Positions 53,726 through 61,340 of a DNA stretch of 64,000 nt are shown piece after piece. The notes below the pieces were generated by a model, which did not search any database, had not been told where the DNA came from, and worked only from the letters and a program-made list of their open reading frames with translations. The position numbers and the translations under genes are program-made. The DNA is from Brevibacterium sp. CBA3109 (GTDB lineage: Bacteria > Actinomycetota > Actinomycetes > Actinomycetales > Brevibacteriaceae). The stretch is taken from assembly GCF_040256645.1 (NCBI RefSeq), contig NZ_CP158281.1:2170001-2234000 (forward strand), given 5' to 3'. Position 1 is the stretch's first letter, and each line of letters starts with the position of its first letter.

Positions 53726-54667
53726 TCAGGAACGGCGTCGCTCCCTACGCAGGAGGGAGCGCAGAGTCTCGGCGTTCGCGTAGCCGACCCGTAGCGCGAT
53801 CTCGGCGGAGGTGAGGTCCGTGGTTACTGAGAGGTGCCGAGCTCGCTCGATGCGAAGCCGTTGGACGAAGCCGAGCGGAGTGAGGTTGAGCGCCGCACGG
53901 ACTCGTCGTTCGAGGGTGCGCCGGCTGGTGCCGAGCGACTGCGCGACGAAGGCGACGTTGAACGGTTCGTCCAGGCGGGCGCGCACGAAGCGTTCGAACT
54001 CGACGACGATCGGGTCCTCGTGCCGGAGATGTTCGTAGGCGACGAAGGCTGCCTGCGACGGGCGCTCGTCGATGATGAGGAGCTTGGCGACATGTTGGGC
54101 CAGGTCGGGGCTGATCGATCGCACGAGTGAGAGCGCGAGGTCGATGTGGGCGAACGCGGCGCCGGCGGTGACGAGGTTCCCGTCGACCACGACCATGGTG
54201 TCGAGATCGAGGGCGACGGTCGGATAGCGCTTCAGGAACTCCGGCCCCAGGAACCAGCTGGTCGTCGCCCGCCGATGATGCATCCGTCCGGTCTCGGCGA
54301 CAGCGAACACGCCGGTGCACGCCGCGGCGATCCGGGTGGTCGCCTCGTCGAGGCGCCCGAGCGAGGCGATGACCGAACGAGCATCTCGGCTCTGGAGGGC
54401 GTCGTTGGTAGCGGCGGCCGTAAGGGTTCCAAGCGCAGGGACGACGACCACGTCGAACTCTGCGGACTCCGACAGCGGGTGGTCCACCGACAGGGTCATC
54501 GATGCCGTCGTGGTCACTCGCCGTTTCGGTCCGAGGATGGCGAGTTTGATCGGGTCGATCCGCGGGTCGACATCGCCGCGGGCTCCGTCGGCCACCCGCA
54601 CGATGTCGATGATCGACGCGATAGCCGAACCGAAGCAGCCGTCGATCGCGATAAGTCCGATACGCAT
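53726..54667 (-). CDS. GlxA-family transcriptional regulator (DJ-1/PfpI + AraC HTH)
   Basis: 313 aa from ATG 54667; the open frame extends 14 codons upstream without a ribosome-binding site. The N-terminal ~170 residues form a class-I-glutamine-amidotransferase-like fold: FDVVVVPALG, AAACTGVFAVAETG (with the nucleophile-position Cys), and HHRRATTSWFL. The C-terminal ~90 residues hold two AraC helix-turn-helix units (FNVAFVAQSLGTSRRTLERRV; LTSAEIALRVGYANAETLRSLLRR), ending somewhat short. Divergent from the ABM gene and presumably its regulator. Passenger of the ISL3 transposon. Confidence 0.9.
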   Translation of the reverse strand: MRIGLIAIDGCFGSAIASIIDIVRVADGARGDVDPRIDPIKLAILGPKRRVTTTASMTLSVDHPLSESAEFDVVVVPALGTLTAAATNDALQSRDARSVIASLGRLDEATTRIAAACTGVFAVAETGRMHHRRATTSWFLGPEFLKRYPTVALDLDTMVVVDGNLVTAGAAFAHIDLALSLVRSISPDLAQHVAKLLIIDERPSQAAFVAYEHLRHEDPIVVEFERFVRARLDEPFNVAFVAQSLGTSRRTLERRVRAALNLTPLGFVQRLRIERARHLSVTTDLTSAEIALRVGYANAETLRSLLRRERRRS

Positions 54668-54774
54668 GACGTAAACAATAGCAATACTGCCGTATACGCC
54701 ACTACCCACCGGCCCTCGCTCGTCATACGCTGAACTCGTCCCACTAAGAACCCCGACGTCAAGGAGAGTCCCTC

Positions 54775-55086
54775 ATGTCCACACCCGCATCACTTCCGTA
54801 CGCCTTCGTCGCCAAGATCGTCGCGGCCGATGGACAGCACGACGCGGTCGCCGATCTGCTCGCCGGCGCTGTCGCACTCGCCAACGAAGAAGTAGGAACG
54901 ATTGTCTGGTTCGCGGTCAGGACCCACGCCGACACCTTCTGGATCTTCGATGCATTCCCCGACGAGGCCGCTCGCGACGCCCACGCCAACGGCGCCATCG
55001 TCGCAGCCCTGATGGCCAACCAGCACCTCCTCAGCGCAGCACCCGAGATCCTGGCGGCCGACGTCCTCGCGTCCAAGCTCCCGTAG
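54775..55086 (+). CDS. antibiotic biosynthesis monooxygenase (ABM) domain protein
   Basis: 103 aa, ferredoxin-like ABM fold: AFVAKIVAADGQHDAVADLLAGAVALANEEVGTIVWFAVRTHADTFWIFDAFPDEAARDAHANG. The pattern of 'W..f..(D)..f..(F/Y)d.f.de.a..aH' is typical of the family, which includes quinone- and heme-degrading monooxygenases and many unassigned proteins. AAGGAGAG lies upstream of ATG 54775. Divergent from the GlxA-type regulator, 107 bp apart. Likely responds to an aromatic or reactive compound, which is an inference. Confidence 0.85.
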   Translation: MSTPASLPYAFVAKIVAADGQHDAVADLLAGAVALANEEVGTIVWFAVRTHADTFWIFDAFPDEAARDAHANGAIVAALMANQHLLSAAPEILAADVLASKLP

Positions 55087-55297
55087 TCCGCCAACGCACG
55101 AGACGATCGCGCCCCGCCGAGCCGTCGCCAGGTCGCGACGCAACGCCACGCTGCGTTGCCGAGCGGTGCGAGGCCTATCGGCACACGGACAGGATGCCGG
55201 CCGCAAGCGCTCAGCCGGCGAGGGTCCGTCGCAGAGGAGAGCGACGTCGGTGTCGGGCAGAGCCGTGAGGCCAGCGCATCGCGCGACCACCAGAACC

Positions 55298-55339
55298 GAA
55301 CAGCCCCTGCCCTGCGTTTCCGCAGGTCAGGGGCTGTTC
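55298..55339. terminator. terminator hairpin after the ABM gene
   Basis: 19-bp arms beginning GAACAGCCCCTG (55298-55316 and 55321-55339), one mismatch, loop TTTC. It precedes the tRNA-like fragment, consistent with the original order tRNA-terminator in the donor genome. Confidence 0.75.
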
Positions 55340-55344
55340 GCCGG

Positions 55345-55375
55345 AGCCGCCTGTCGGAATCGAATCGACGACCTA
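55345..55375 (-). pseudogene. tRNA 3' fragment (T-arm and acceptor, tRNA-Thr-like)
   Basis: The minus strand reads AGGTCGTCGATTCGATTCC then GACAGGCGGCTCC: variable-loop edge, T-stem, TTCGATT loop, T-stem, acceptor arm AGGCGGC, discriminator T and CC. One T-stem pair is broken (A where G is expected). The 5' half, with D-arm and anticodon, is missing. The acceptor arm and TCC end fit actinobacterial tRNA-Thr. Confidence 0.65.
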
Positions 55376-55607
55376 ATCACGTCGGCTTTGCGTCTATCGC
55401 TTGATGCGCCCACTGGGCGAACGGACCGCTGACCTGCGCAAACGCCGAGCGTGGGGGACGCCGCCATCCGGTGGTGACCGACGACGACCGACCAGTACCG
55501 ATCGTTTCACCGGAGCTTGCGGCGGCGTCGAAGCCGAGCAAGCTCCATTCCTTTAGCTCACCGCGCCCTCCTCCTCGCCGGTCCCGTCGTCGTCGAAGAC
55601 GTTTCAG

Positions 55608-57046
55608 GGGTCTTCTCAGATGACGGTGTAGGTCGGCCGGGCGCGTCGGTCCGCAGATAGACGTCGAGGTCTCCCGACGACGGAGGTTCCTACGCCATCC
55701 ATCCGAAAGACCTCGACGTGTCCGACGCTACCCCGCCGGCCGGCTTCGGCCGCCCTGACCTGACCGCCTTCGCTCGACTCGACGGCCTCGGTCTGAGCGT
55801 GACCGGACAACGACTTGAACCGGATCGTGCGGTCCTCGCGTGCCGCGTGGTGGAACCAGATCAGTGGTGCCGACGGTGCGGCAGCGAAGGCGCTGCTCGT
55901 GACACCGTGATCCGGCGGTTGGCCCACGAGCCGCTGGGCTGGCGACCGACCGTGCTGGAAGTTGTAGTGCGCCGCTACCGCTGTGCCGACTGCAGACACG
56001 TGTGGCGCCAAGACATCAGCGCCGCGGCGGAGCCACGCGCGAAGCTCTCGCGCACCGGGCTGCGGTGGGCGCTGGAAGGGATCGTGGTCGCACACCTCAC
56101 CGTCGCCCGTGTCGCCGAGGGACTCGGGGTCGCGTGGGACACCGCCAACAACGCGGTCCTGGCTGAAGGCAAGCGGCTGCTGATCAACGACCCCACGCGG
56201 TTTGAGGGCGTGAAGATCATTGGCGTCGATGAGCACGTCTGGCGCCACACCAGGCGTGGCGACAAGTACGTCACCGTGATCATCGACCTCACCCCGGTCC
56301 GCGATGGCGCCGGCCCAGCAAGGCTGCTGGACATGGTCGAAGGCCGGTCGAAGGCGGCGTTCAAGACCTGGCTCGCCGACCGCGACGACGCCTTCCGTGA
56401 CGCGGTCGAGGTGGTCGCGATGGACGGCTTCACCGGGTTCAAGACCGCCGCTGCAGAGGAGATCCCGGACGCGGTCACGGTGATGGATCCCTTCCACGTC
56501 GTGCGCCTGGCCGGTGACGCCCTCGACAGGTGCCGGCGCCGGGTCCAACTCGCGATCCACGGGCACCGTGGGTTCAGGGACGACCCGCTCTACAAGTCGC
56601 GGCGCACGCTGCACACCGGCGCGGACCTGCTCACCGACAAGCAGAGCGACAGGCTACGCGCGCTGTTCGTTGATGACGCTCACGTCGAGGTCGAGGCGAC
56701 CTGGGGTGTCTACCAGCGCATGATCGCCGCCTATCGCCACGAGGACCGGCAACGTGGCCGCGAACTCATGGAGAAGCTGATCACCGACCTCAGCGCCGGC
56801 GTCCCCAAGGTGCTCACCGAGCTCACCACCCTGGGCCGGACCCTGAAGAAGCGAGCCACTGACGTGCTCGCCTTCTTCGAACGACCCGGCACCAGCAACG
56901 GGCCGACCGAGGCGCTCAACGGACGGCTCGAACACCTGCGCGGCTCCGCACTCGGGTTCCGCAACCTGACCAACTACATCGCCCGAAGCCTGCTCGAGAC
57001 CGGCGGCTTCAGACCCCAACTCCTACACCCCCGATTGGGATGAGCC
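55608..57046 (+). mobile_element. complete ISL3-family insertion sequence (1,439 bp)
   Basis: Left inverted repeat 55608-55632 (GGGTCTTCTCAG...) and right inverted repeat 57022-57046 (complement of GGCTCATCCCAAT...), enclosing one transposase gene that runs to within 3 nt of the right end. It forms the right arm of the larger transposon. Confidence 0.9.
55718..57043 (+). CDS. ISL3-family transposase
   Basis: 441 aa, full length. N-terminal zinc-ribbon CxxC pairs CRRCG and CADCRH, HTH region (LTVARVAEGLGVAWDTANNAV), then the DDE domain: D in IIGVDEHVWRH, D in VTVMDPFHVVRL (AMDGFTGFKTA precedes it), E in GPTEALNGRLEHLRG. GTG 55718 is the start, also conserved in the truncated copy at 53443. 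Appears intact and could mobilise both the IS and the larger unit in trans. Confidence 0.95.
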   Translation: MSDATPPAGFGRPDLTAFARLDGLGLSVTGQRLEPDRAVLACRVVEPDQWCRRCGSEGAARDTVIRRLAHEPLGWRPTVLEVVVRRYRCADCRHVWRQDISAAAEPRAKLSRTGLRWALEGIVVAHLTVARVAEGLGVAWDTANNAVLAEGKRLLINDPTRFEGVKIIGVDEHVWRHTRRGDKYVTVIIDLTPVRDGAGPARLLDMVEGRSKAAFKTWLADRDDAFRDAVEVVAMDGFTGFKTAAAEEIPDAVTVMDPFHVVRLAGDALDRCRRRVQLAIHGHRGFRDDPLYKSRRTLHTGADLLTDKQSDRLRALFVDDAHVEVEATWGVYQRMIAAYRHEDRQRGRELMEKLITDLSAGVPKVLTELTTLGRTLKKRATDVLAFFERPGTSNGPTEALNGRLEHLRGSALGFRNLTNYIARSLLETGGFRPQLLHPRLG

Positions 57047-57054
57047 AGCAAACC
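57047..57054. repeat. right 8-bp target-site duplication AGCAAACC
   Basis: Exact copy of 53324-53331, directly after the right inverted repeat. Confidence 0.9.
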
Positions 57055-57144
57055 GCCGCTGAGAAGCGGTCGAATACTGCTGGCGCCTCGGTCCGGATTC
57101 ATGCTCTCGCCCTCGCCCCGGCATCGCTTCTGCCGATTTACTAG

Positions 57145-59211
57145 TCACCCCGTATACGCAGACACCGAATACACCTTGACCGCTCCTGCCTCATTTCCTC
57201 TGAGCAGCAGATGTGCTGTGTACCAGCTGCCGTCGTCATCCGGATCAATCGTCTCGCCTTGCGCTTTCAGTCCGCAGATCACGTCACCGGCTTTGAGGGA
57301 ATCAGCTCCGAAACCACCGATTCCCTCCATCAGAGGCACCCCATTGCTCATGGTGTAATCCCCGAACTCCTCGGACACGACACCCATCAGCTCACAGGTG
57401 TCGACCGTTGCCCCGTCTTGAAGGGCCAGGTTGCGATAGGTCAGCGGGTCACTGGATGACTCGTCACCGATGACCTCATTCAGCCCTTGCATCACTTCTT
57501 CGGTGGCCATAGCGCCGGCGGCTTCGTCGTCACCCTTAGAGGCAGCATCAACGAACTTCTGGACGTCCTCGACCTTCGGGACCCGAACAGACTTTCCATC
57601 TGCTGTGAACAGAACATCTTGAGGTTCATACCCGCCCTTCGACCAAGCGAATCGCAGTTCCGCCGCGCCTTTGCGTTCAGCGGCGTTGTAATCTTCGTCC
57701 CCGTAGACGGCGATATTGTCCAGAGTGGCTGTCATATAAGGCCCGGTCAGGTCGATTGTGGAGAAGATGCTCCGTTTGAAGTCTGCAAGCTGGTGGAAGT
57801 CAGAGTCCCCGCTCCACGGCTCGATCGAAGTGACAAGATCGAGCTTCTGGTCGTAGACGCCGACCGAATCCGTCACCAAGTTCCCACCCGAATAGCAGAC
57901 GAATTCGATGGCTACCAGCGGCTTCGGCGTCCCTATCGAGGGTGTGATGTCGTGCATGGCGACCGACTCTCTGAATTCTCCTTCTGCGGTCTTGCCATCA
58001 GTGAAGGCCTGCTTCGAATCCGTTCGCATAGCGAAGTCTGCGCAGGCAGGAGGAACGTCCAGGGTCGCGTTTCGGACGTCGTCCTTCGAGGGGAGCTTCG
58101 GTGCCGGCAGCACCGTGATGTTCTCATCGAATCCCTTGTCAGCAGTCACCACGCTGTCCTTCGACGAGTCCGTGAAGTCGAAAGTGCTCACCGCGCCCTC
58201 GTGCTGGATCCGCAGCTGGCTCCCGGCGACCATGAAACCCTCGGTTGGGGCAGAGACTTTCCACAGCTGGTCCCCGGTGGAGGTGTCGAGACCTTTCACT
58301 CCGTCCGAGGCGCCGATGATCAAGGTGCCCTCGACGGCTACCCAAGATGGAGTGACACGCTTGTCGCCGAGTCCGGTCACCTCGGCGGCGGAGGGATCGA
58401 GCTTCTGCGTCCAGAGGACGCTATCGGTGTTGACTGCGGCGAGGGTCTGGCCATCGGAGACCACCCACAGTCCGGTCTCCCCTGCCTGAGAACCTGCGAT
58501 CTTCGAGACATGAGCCTCGGGGCCAAGACTCAGATCCTCATATGCATTGCCGTTCGGGCCGGCCAGAGTTCCATCGTCGTCGACATCGATGGGCACGCTT
58601 GACGACGCAGGATCGGGATCGACGTCTGTATGACGCTCAGCGGTCGTCATCGATCCGTCGCTGAGAGAGACTGATCGGTCTCCGCATTGCACAGCGTCCT
58701 CGGAAAGGCGGCAGGCGACTGGTGTGCCCAACAGCTTCGCCTCATCGACGGATGACTCTGCAATTTCCTCCGAGTCGAGAGACGCATCCAGCGGATCCTT
58801 GTCGCTGGTGTCGATGTCCTGATGCGCGACGGACACCGTCCAAGACGGTTCATCGCCTTCACCCACCCGTGTGAGAATCGATGCGGTCGAACCGATGAAG
58901 CGCAGAACCTGAGGAGTGGCGTCAGTGGCCTCGGCGGACCGGGACATCGGTGCGCCGCGCAGGCGCATGTCCTTACTCAATCCGCTGAAATCCATGACAT
59001 CGGACTGGCTGGGCGTCTGGGCGTAATCAGGTTCCGGGTCGCCGAAAGGATTGAACCCGGAGAAGAAGGCGAAGGAGCCTCCCGCGATGAGAACCACGGT
59101 CACGACCGCGGCGATGCCGAGCAGTATTGGTGTGGACTTGGATCTCTTAGCTGCGCCCTGCTGCTGAGGTGGAGGCAGCTGTGGTCCAGGAGAATGTGGG
59201 TTGTCGCTCAT
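57145..59211 (-). CDS. PQQ-like beta-propeller membrane protein
   Basis: 688 aa. A cytoplasmic Pro-rich start (PGPQLPPPQQQG) is followed by one membrane helix, ILLGIAAVVTVVLIAGGSFAFF (residues ~29-50), so most of the protein is outside. The external part holds propeller-type repeats (LAAVNTDSVLWTQKLDPSAAEVTGL; VEGTLIIGASDGVKGLDTSTGDQLWKVSAP), as in PQQ/BamB-like domains, and a C-terminal conserved segment with paired Cys (CELMGVVSE...DVICGLKAQ). Function unknown. Divergent from the next gene. Confidence 0.85.
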   Translation of the reverse strand: MSDNPHSPGPQLPPPQQQGAAKRSKSTPILLGIAAVVTVVLIAGGSFAFFSGFNPFGDPEPDYAQTPSQSDVMDFSGLSKDMRLRGAPMSRSAEATDATPQVLRFIGSTASILTRVGEGDEPSWTVSVAHQDIDTSDKDPLDASLDSEEIAESSVDEAKLLGTPVACRLSEDAVQCGDRSVSLSDGSMTTAERHTDVDPDPASSSVPIDVDDDGTLAGPNGNAYEDLSLGPEAHVSKIAGSQAGETGLWVVSDGQTLAAVNTDSVLWTQKLDPSAAEVTGLGDKRVTPSWVAVEGTLIIGASDGVKGLDTSTGDQLWKVSAPTEGFMVAGSQLRIQHEGAVSTFDFTDSSKDSVVTADKGFDENITVLPAPKLPSKDDVRNATLDVPPACADFAMRTDSKQAFTDGKTAEGEFRESVAMHDITPSIGTPKPLVAIEFVCYSGGNLVTDSVGVYDQKLDLVTSIEPWSGDSDFHQLADFKRSIFSTIDLTGPYMTATLDNIAVYGDEDYNAAERKGAAELRFAWSKGGYEPQDVLFTADGKSVRVPKVEDVQKFVDAASKGDDEAAGAMATEEVMQGLNEVIGDESSSDPLTYRNLALQDGATVDTCELMGVVSEEFGDYTMSNGVPLMEGIGGFGADSLKAGDVICGLKAQGETIDPDDDGSWYTAHLLLRGNEAGAVKVYSVSAYTG

Positions 59212-59421
59212 ACTGCGTCAATTTAACAGGAGAGACTGACGCGACTGCACGTGTCGTGCTCTGTTCTTTGGAACGTTTCCTGATTGCAACTGGGGAAAGG
59301 GAACTCCATCGACGAACCGGCCGAGAATTCGGGCGTTGTACGACTTGGAGCGGTTTTCGTTCGGTTCCTCCGCGAGACCCCCTCGCTCATTCCCGACAAC
59401 CAGACTTGTAGAGTTGGGGCA

Positions 59422-60222
59422 ATGACTGGGCTGCATCCACGACTCCACTCTGTCACGACCTATTCTGGCCATGCGCGACGCCACGGCTATGCCGTCACGG
59501 TTCGCCACTGCCCCTGGCGGACGAAGGTTCTGGCCCTGAACATCGATGGCGTCGACCATCCTTTCGAAGCCGACAGCAGTGAGACAGCGGCGAACGGGGT
59601 CGAAGCCCGCGTGCGCGGCTGGCTCACCGTTCGCATCGTCGTCCGGAGGCCGACCGTCGAGGGGAAGGTGGTCAATCGCGAAGAGATCCATGTGACCACC
59701 TCGGCGCTCGGCGGCGCCGGTGAGGCAGAGGTGCACTCGGGTGACGACATCGTCCCGCTGCTCCCGGAGACGGGCAGCCGATCCGAAGCACGCGATCTCA
59801 AGCGCACGGCACACCCGACAGCATTCGCCCTCATCGCCGGACTGACGACAATCCTGCGTCTGGCCATCCCGCTCTTGGGACTCGGAGCGCTCCTGTCCTT
59901 CCTCACCGAACCGGTCAAGGCGTGGCTCTCTCGACATCTCACGCCGCTGCTCGAACCGATGTTCGACTGGGTGGCACGTGTGCTCGAACCACTCAGATTC
60001 CTGCTGGCTGCCATCGGCGGCTTCTTCGGCTGGCTGTTCGACCTCCTCTTCGGGTGGCTGCCCAACATTCATCTGCCCTTCGACATCCCCGACTGGATGT
60101 GGACGACAGCGAAGATCGCCCTGCTCGCGCTCATCGCGTTCTCTGTCAGCCGGGCCAACCTCAAACGTCGGAAGAGACTGCTGGAGGAAGCGAGCGCAGA
60201 CACCGGCGATGACAGTCAGTAA
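59422..60222 (+). CDS. membrane protein of unknown function
   Basis: 266 aa from ATG 59422. An N-terminal ~120-residue soluble beta-rich domain (VLALNIDGVDHPFEA, LTVRIVVRRPTVEGKVVNREEIHV) is followed by membrane segments: TAFALIAGLTTILRLAIPLLGLGALLSFL, LRFLLAAIGGFFGWLFDLLFGWLPNI, MWTTAKIALLALIAFSV. The frame extends to 59284, but the upstream part is not homologous-looking. No family recognised. Confidence 0.75.
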   Translation: MTGLHPRLHSVTTYSGHARRHGYAVTVRHCPWRTKVLALNIDGVDHPFEADSSETAANGVEARVRGWLTVRIVVRRPTVEGKVVNREEIHVTTSALGGAGEAEVHSGDDIVPLLPETGSRSEARDLKRTAHPTAFALIAGLTTILRLAIPLLGLGALLSFLTEPVKAWLSRHLTPLLEPMFDWVARVLEPLRFLLAAIGGFFGWLFDLLFGWLPNIHLPFDIPDWMWTTAKIALLALIAFSVSRANLKRRKRLLEEASADTGDDSQ

Positions 60223-60350
60223 CCTCCTGATCTGGATCGGCACCAGTCGCGTGCAGCACACACAATCGCATAGAAAACAGAACGGAACGCCGCGGATTTC
60301 GATGATTTCCGAGATCACGGACAGCGGGGGCCTCGTATCCGCAGGAGTCT

Positions 60351-60380
60351 TTGTTCACCGTCATCCGCTTGTCCTATAGT
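60351..60380 (+). promoter_or_regulatory. candidate promoter of the universal stress protein gene
   Basis: TTGTTC (60351-60356), 18-bp spacer, TATAGT (60375-60380), about 50 bp before the ATG. Good sigma-A-like fit. Confidence 0.55.
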
Positions 60381-60431
60381 CAACGGGAAGGCTGCGCCAA
60401 CTGAGAAACGAATCGGGTCGAAGGAGACTGT

Positions 60432-61328
60432 ATGCGATACGTCGTCGGGATCACCATGGACAAGCGTGGACGCGACGCCGTCTCCCTCGCCCTCACACTT
60501 GCCCGATCCACGCGTGCGCATCACCCCGTCGAACTCGACCTGGTCCACGTCATCCGCGGCGTCCCGCCGGAACAGGCAGGGTCGAAACCGGAACGCGAGT
60601 ACCAGAAGCTCTGTCTCACCGAAGCCCGGCAGTGGATGGCGAAGGCCCATGATCTCGTCCCGAAGACCATCGATTCGACGACATCGATCCATTTCGCCGA
60701 TTCCATGGCCGCGGGCCTGATCGACAAGGCCACCTCACGTCCCTGCGATCTCATCGTCGTCGGTGCGGCCAGTCACGGCCCCCTGCGGCGATTCACCGTC
60801 GGGTCGGTGGCCAATGCCCTCCTGCACTCCTCCCCGGTTCCGGTCGCTTTGGCGCCCTCCGGCTATCTGCCGCCCAGCCGCCTGACACGTCTGACCTGTG
60901 CACTGGGGATGCGCCCCGGCGCCGAGGTGGCCCTCAACGTCGCGGTCCAATCCTCGGTTCTTCATGACGTACCCCTGCGGTTGATCTCGCTCATCGCCCT
61001 CGACGCCCGTTCCGGGGCCGCGGAGAGCACCCACGCTGCCCGCGAACATGCGAAGACGCTTCTCCTGCGCGCCTCCCAGTCAGTCGCAGACGCCACCGAG
61101 GTCATGGTCGATGTCGCGCACGGCCGATCCGTCGAGTCGGCGATCGAAAAACTGACCTGGGACGACGGCGAGATCGTCCTCATCGGTTCGAACAGGTTGG
61201 CCCAGAATCGGTCGATCTTCCTCGGCACGACCGCCAACAAGATGCTTCGCAGTCTGCCGGTTCCGATGGTCGTCATCCCCCGCTATCACGCGCCTGATGT
61301 CACCCCCGAAAAAGACATCTCCATCTGA
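60432..61328 (+). CDS. tandem-domain universal stress protein
   Basis: 298 aa with two UspA domains (residues ~1-145 and ~150-295). The ATP-binding signature G-2x-G-9x-G(S/T) is seen in VVGAASHGPLRRFTVGSVANALLHSSPVPVALAP and again, degenerated, in LIGSNRLAQNRSIFLGTTANKMLRSLPVPMVVIP. GAAGGAG lies seven bases upstream of ATG 60432. Family members bind ATP/cAMP and act in stress. The 12-nt gap to the MocR gene suggests cotranscription. Confidence 0.93.
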   Translation: MRYVVGITMDKRGRDAVSLALTLARSTRAHHPVELDLVHVIRGVPPEQAGSKPEREYQKLCLTEARQWMAKAHDLVPKTIDSTTSIHFADSMAAGLIDKATSRPCDLIVVGAASHGPLRRFTVGSVANALLHSSPVPVALAPSGYLPPSRLTRLTCALGMRPGAEVALNVAVQSSVLHDVPLRLISLIALDARSGAAESTHAAREHAKTLLLRASQSVADATEVMVDVAHGRSVESAIEKLTWDDGEIVLIGSNRLAQNRSIFLGTTANKMLRSLPVPMVVIPRYHAPDVTPEKDISI

Positions 61329-61340
61329 GCTGATGCCTAT

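Larger units (their letters stand above)
55087..55607. other. non-coding tail of the transposon passenger region
   Basis: No gene. Contains the strong hairpin at 55298-55339 and the tRNA-like 3' fragment at 55345-55375. The remaining ~230 bp before the internal IS end shows nothing recognisable. Confidence 0.65.
53332..57046. mobile_element. ISL3-family composite transposon with passenger genes (3,715 bp)
   Basis: Outer left repeat GGCTCTTCCCAGATGAGGGTGTAGG is not written out in full here: it spans 53332-53356. The outer right repeat is 57022-57046 (20 of 25 positions match). The 8-bp direct repeat AGCAAACC flanks both ends, so the whole span inserted as one unit. Inside are a 166-bp left-end copy of the IS, a GlxA/AraC-type regulator, an ABM-domain gene, a terminator, a tRNA 3' fragment, and a complete IS. 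The internal IS left end at 55608 has no matching duplication, confirming that it did not insert alone. Confidence 0.85.

Noticed and set aside
59218..60318. 366-codon minus-strand frame opposite the membrane protein
   Set aside because: Arg/Asp-rich shadow without hydrophobic pattern; the plus frame has clear membrane helices and a start.
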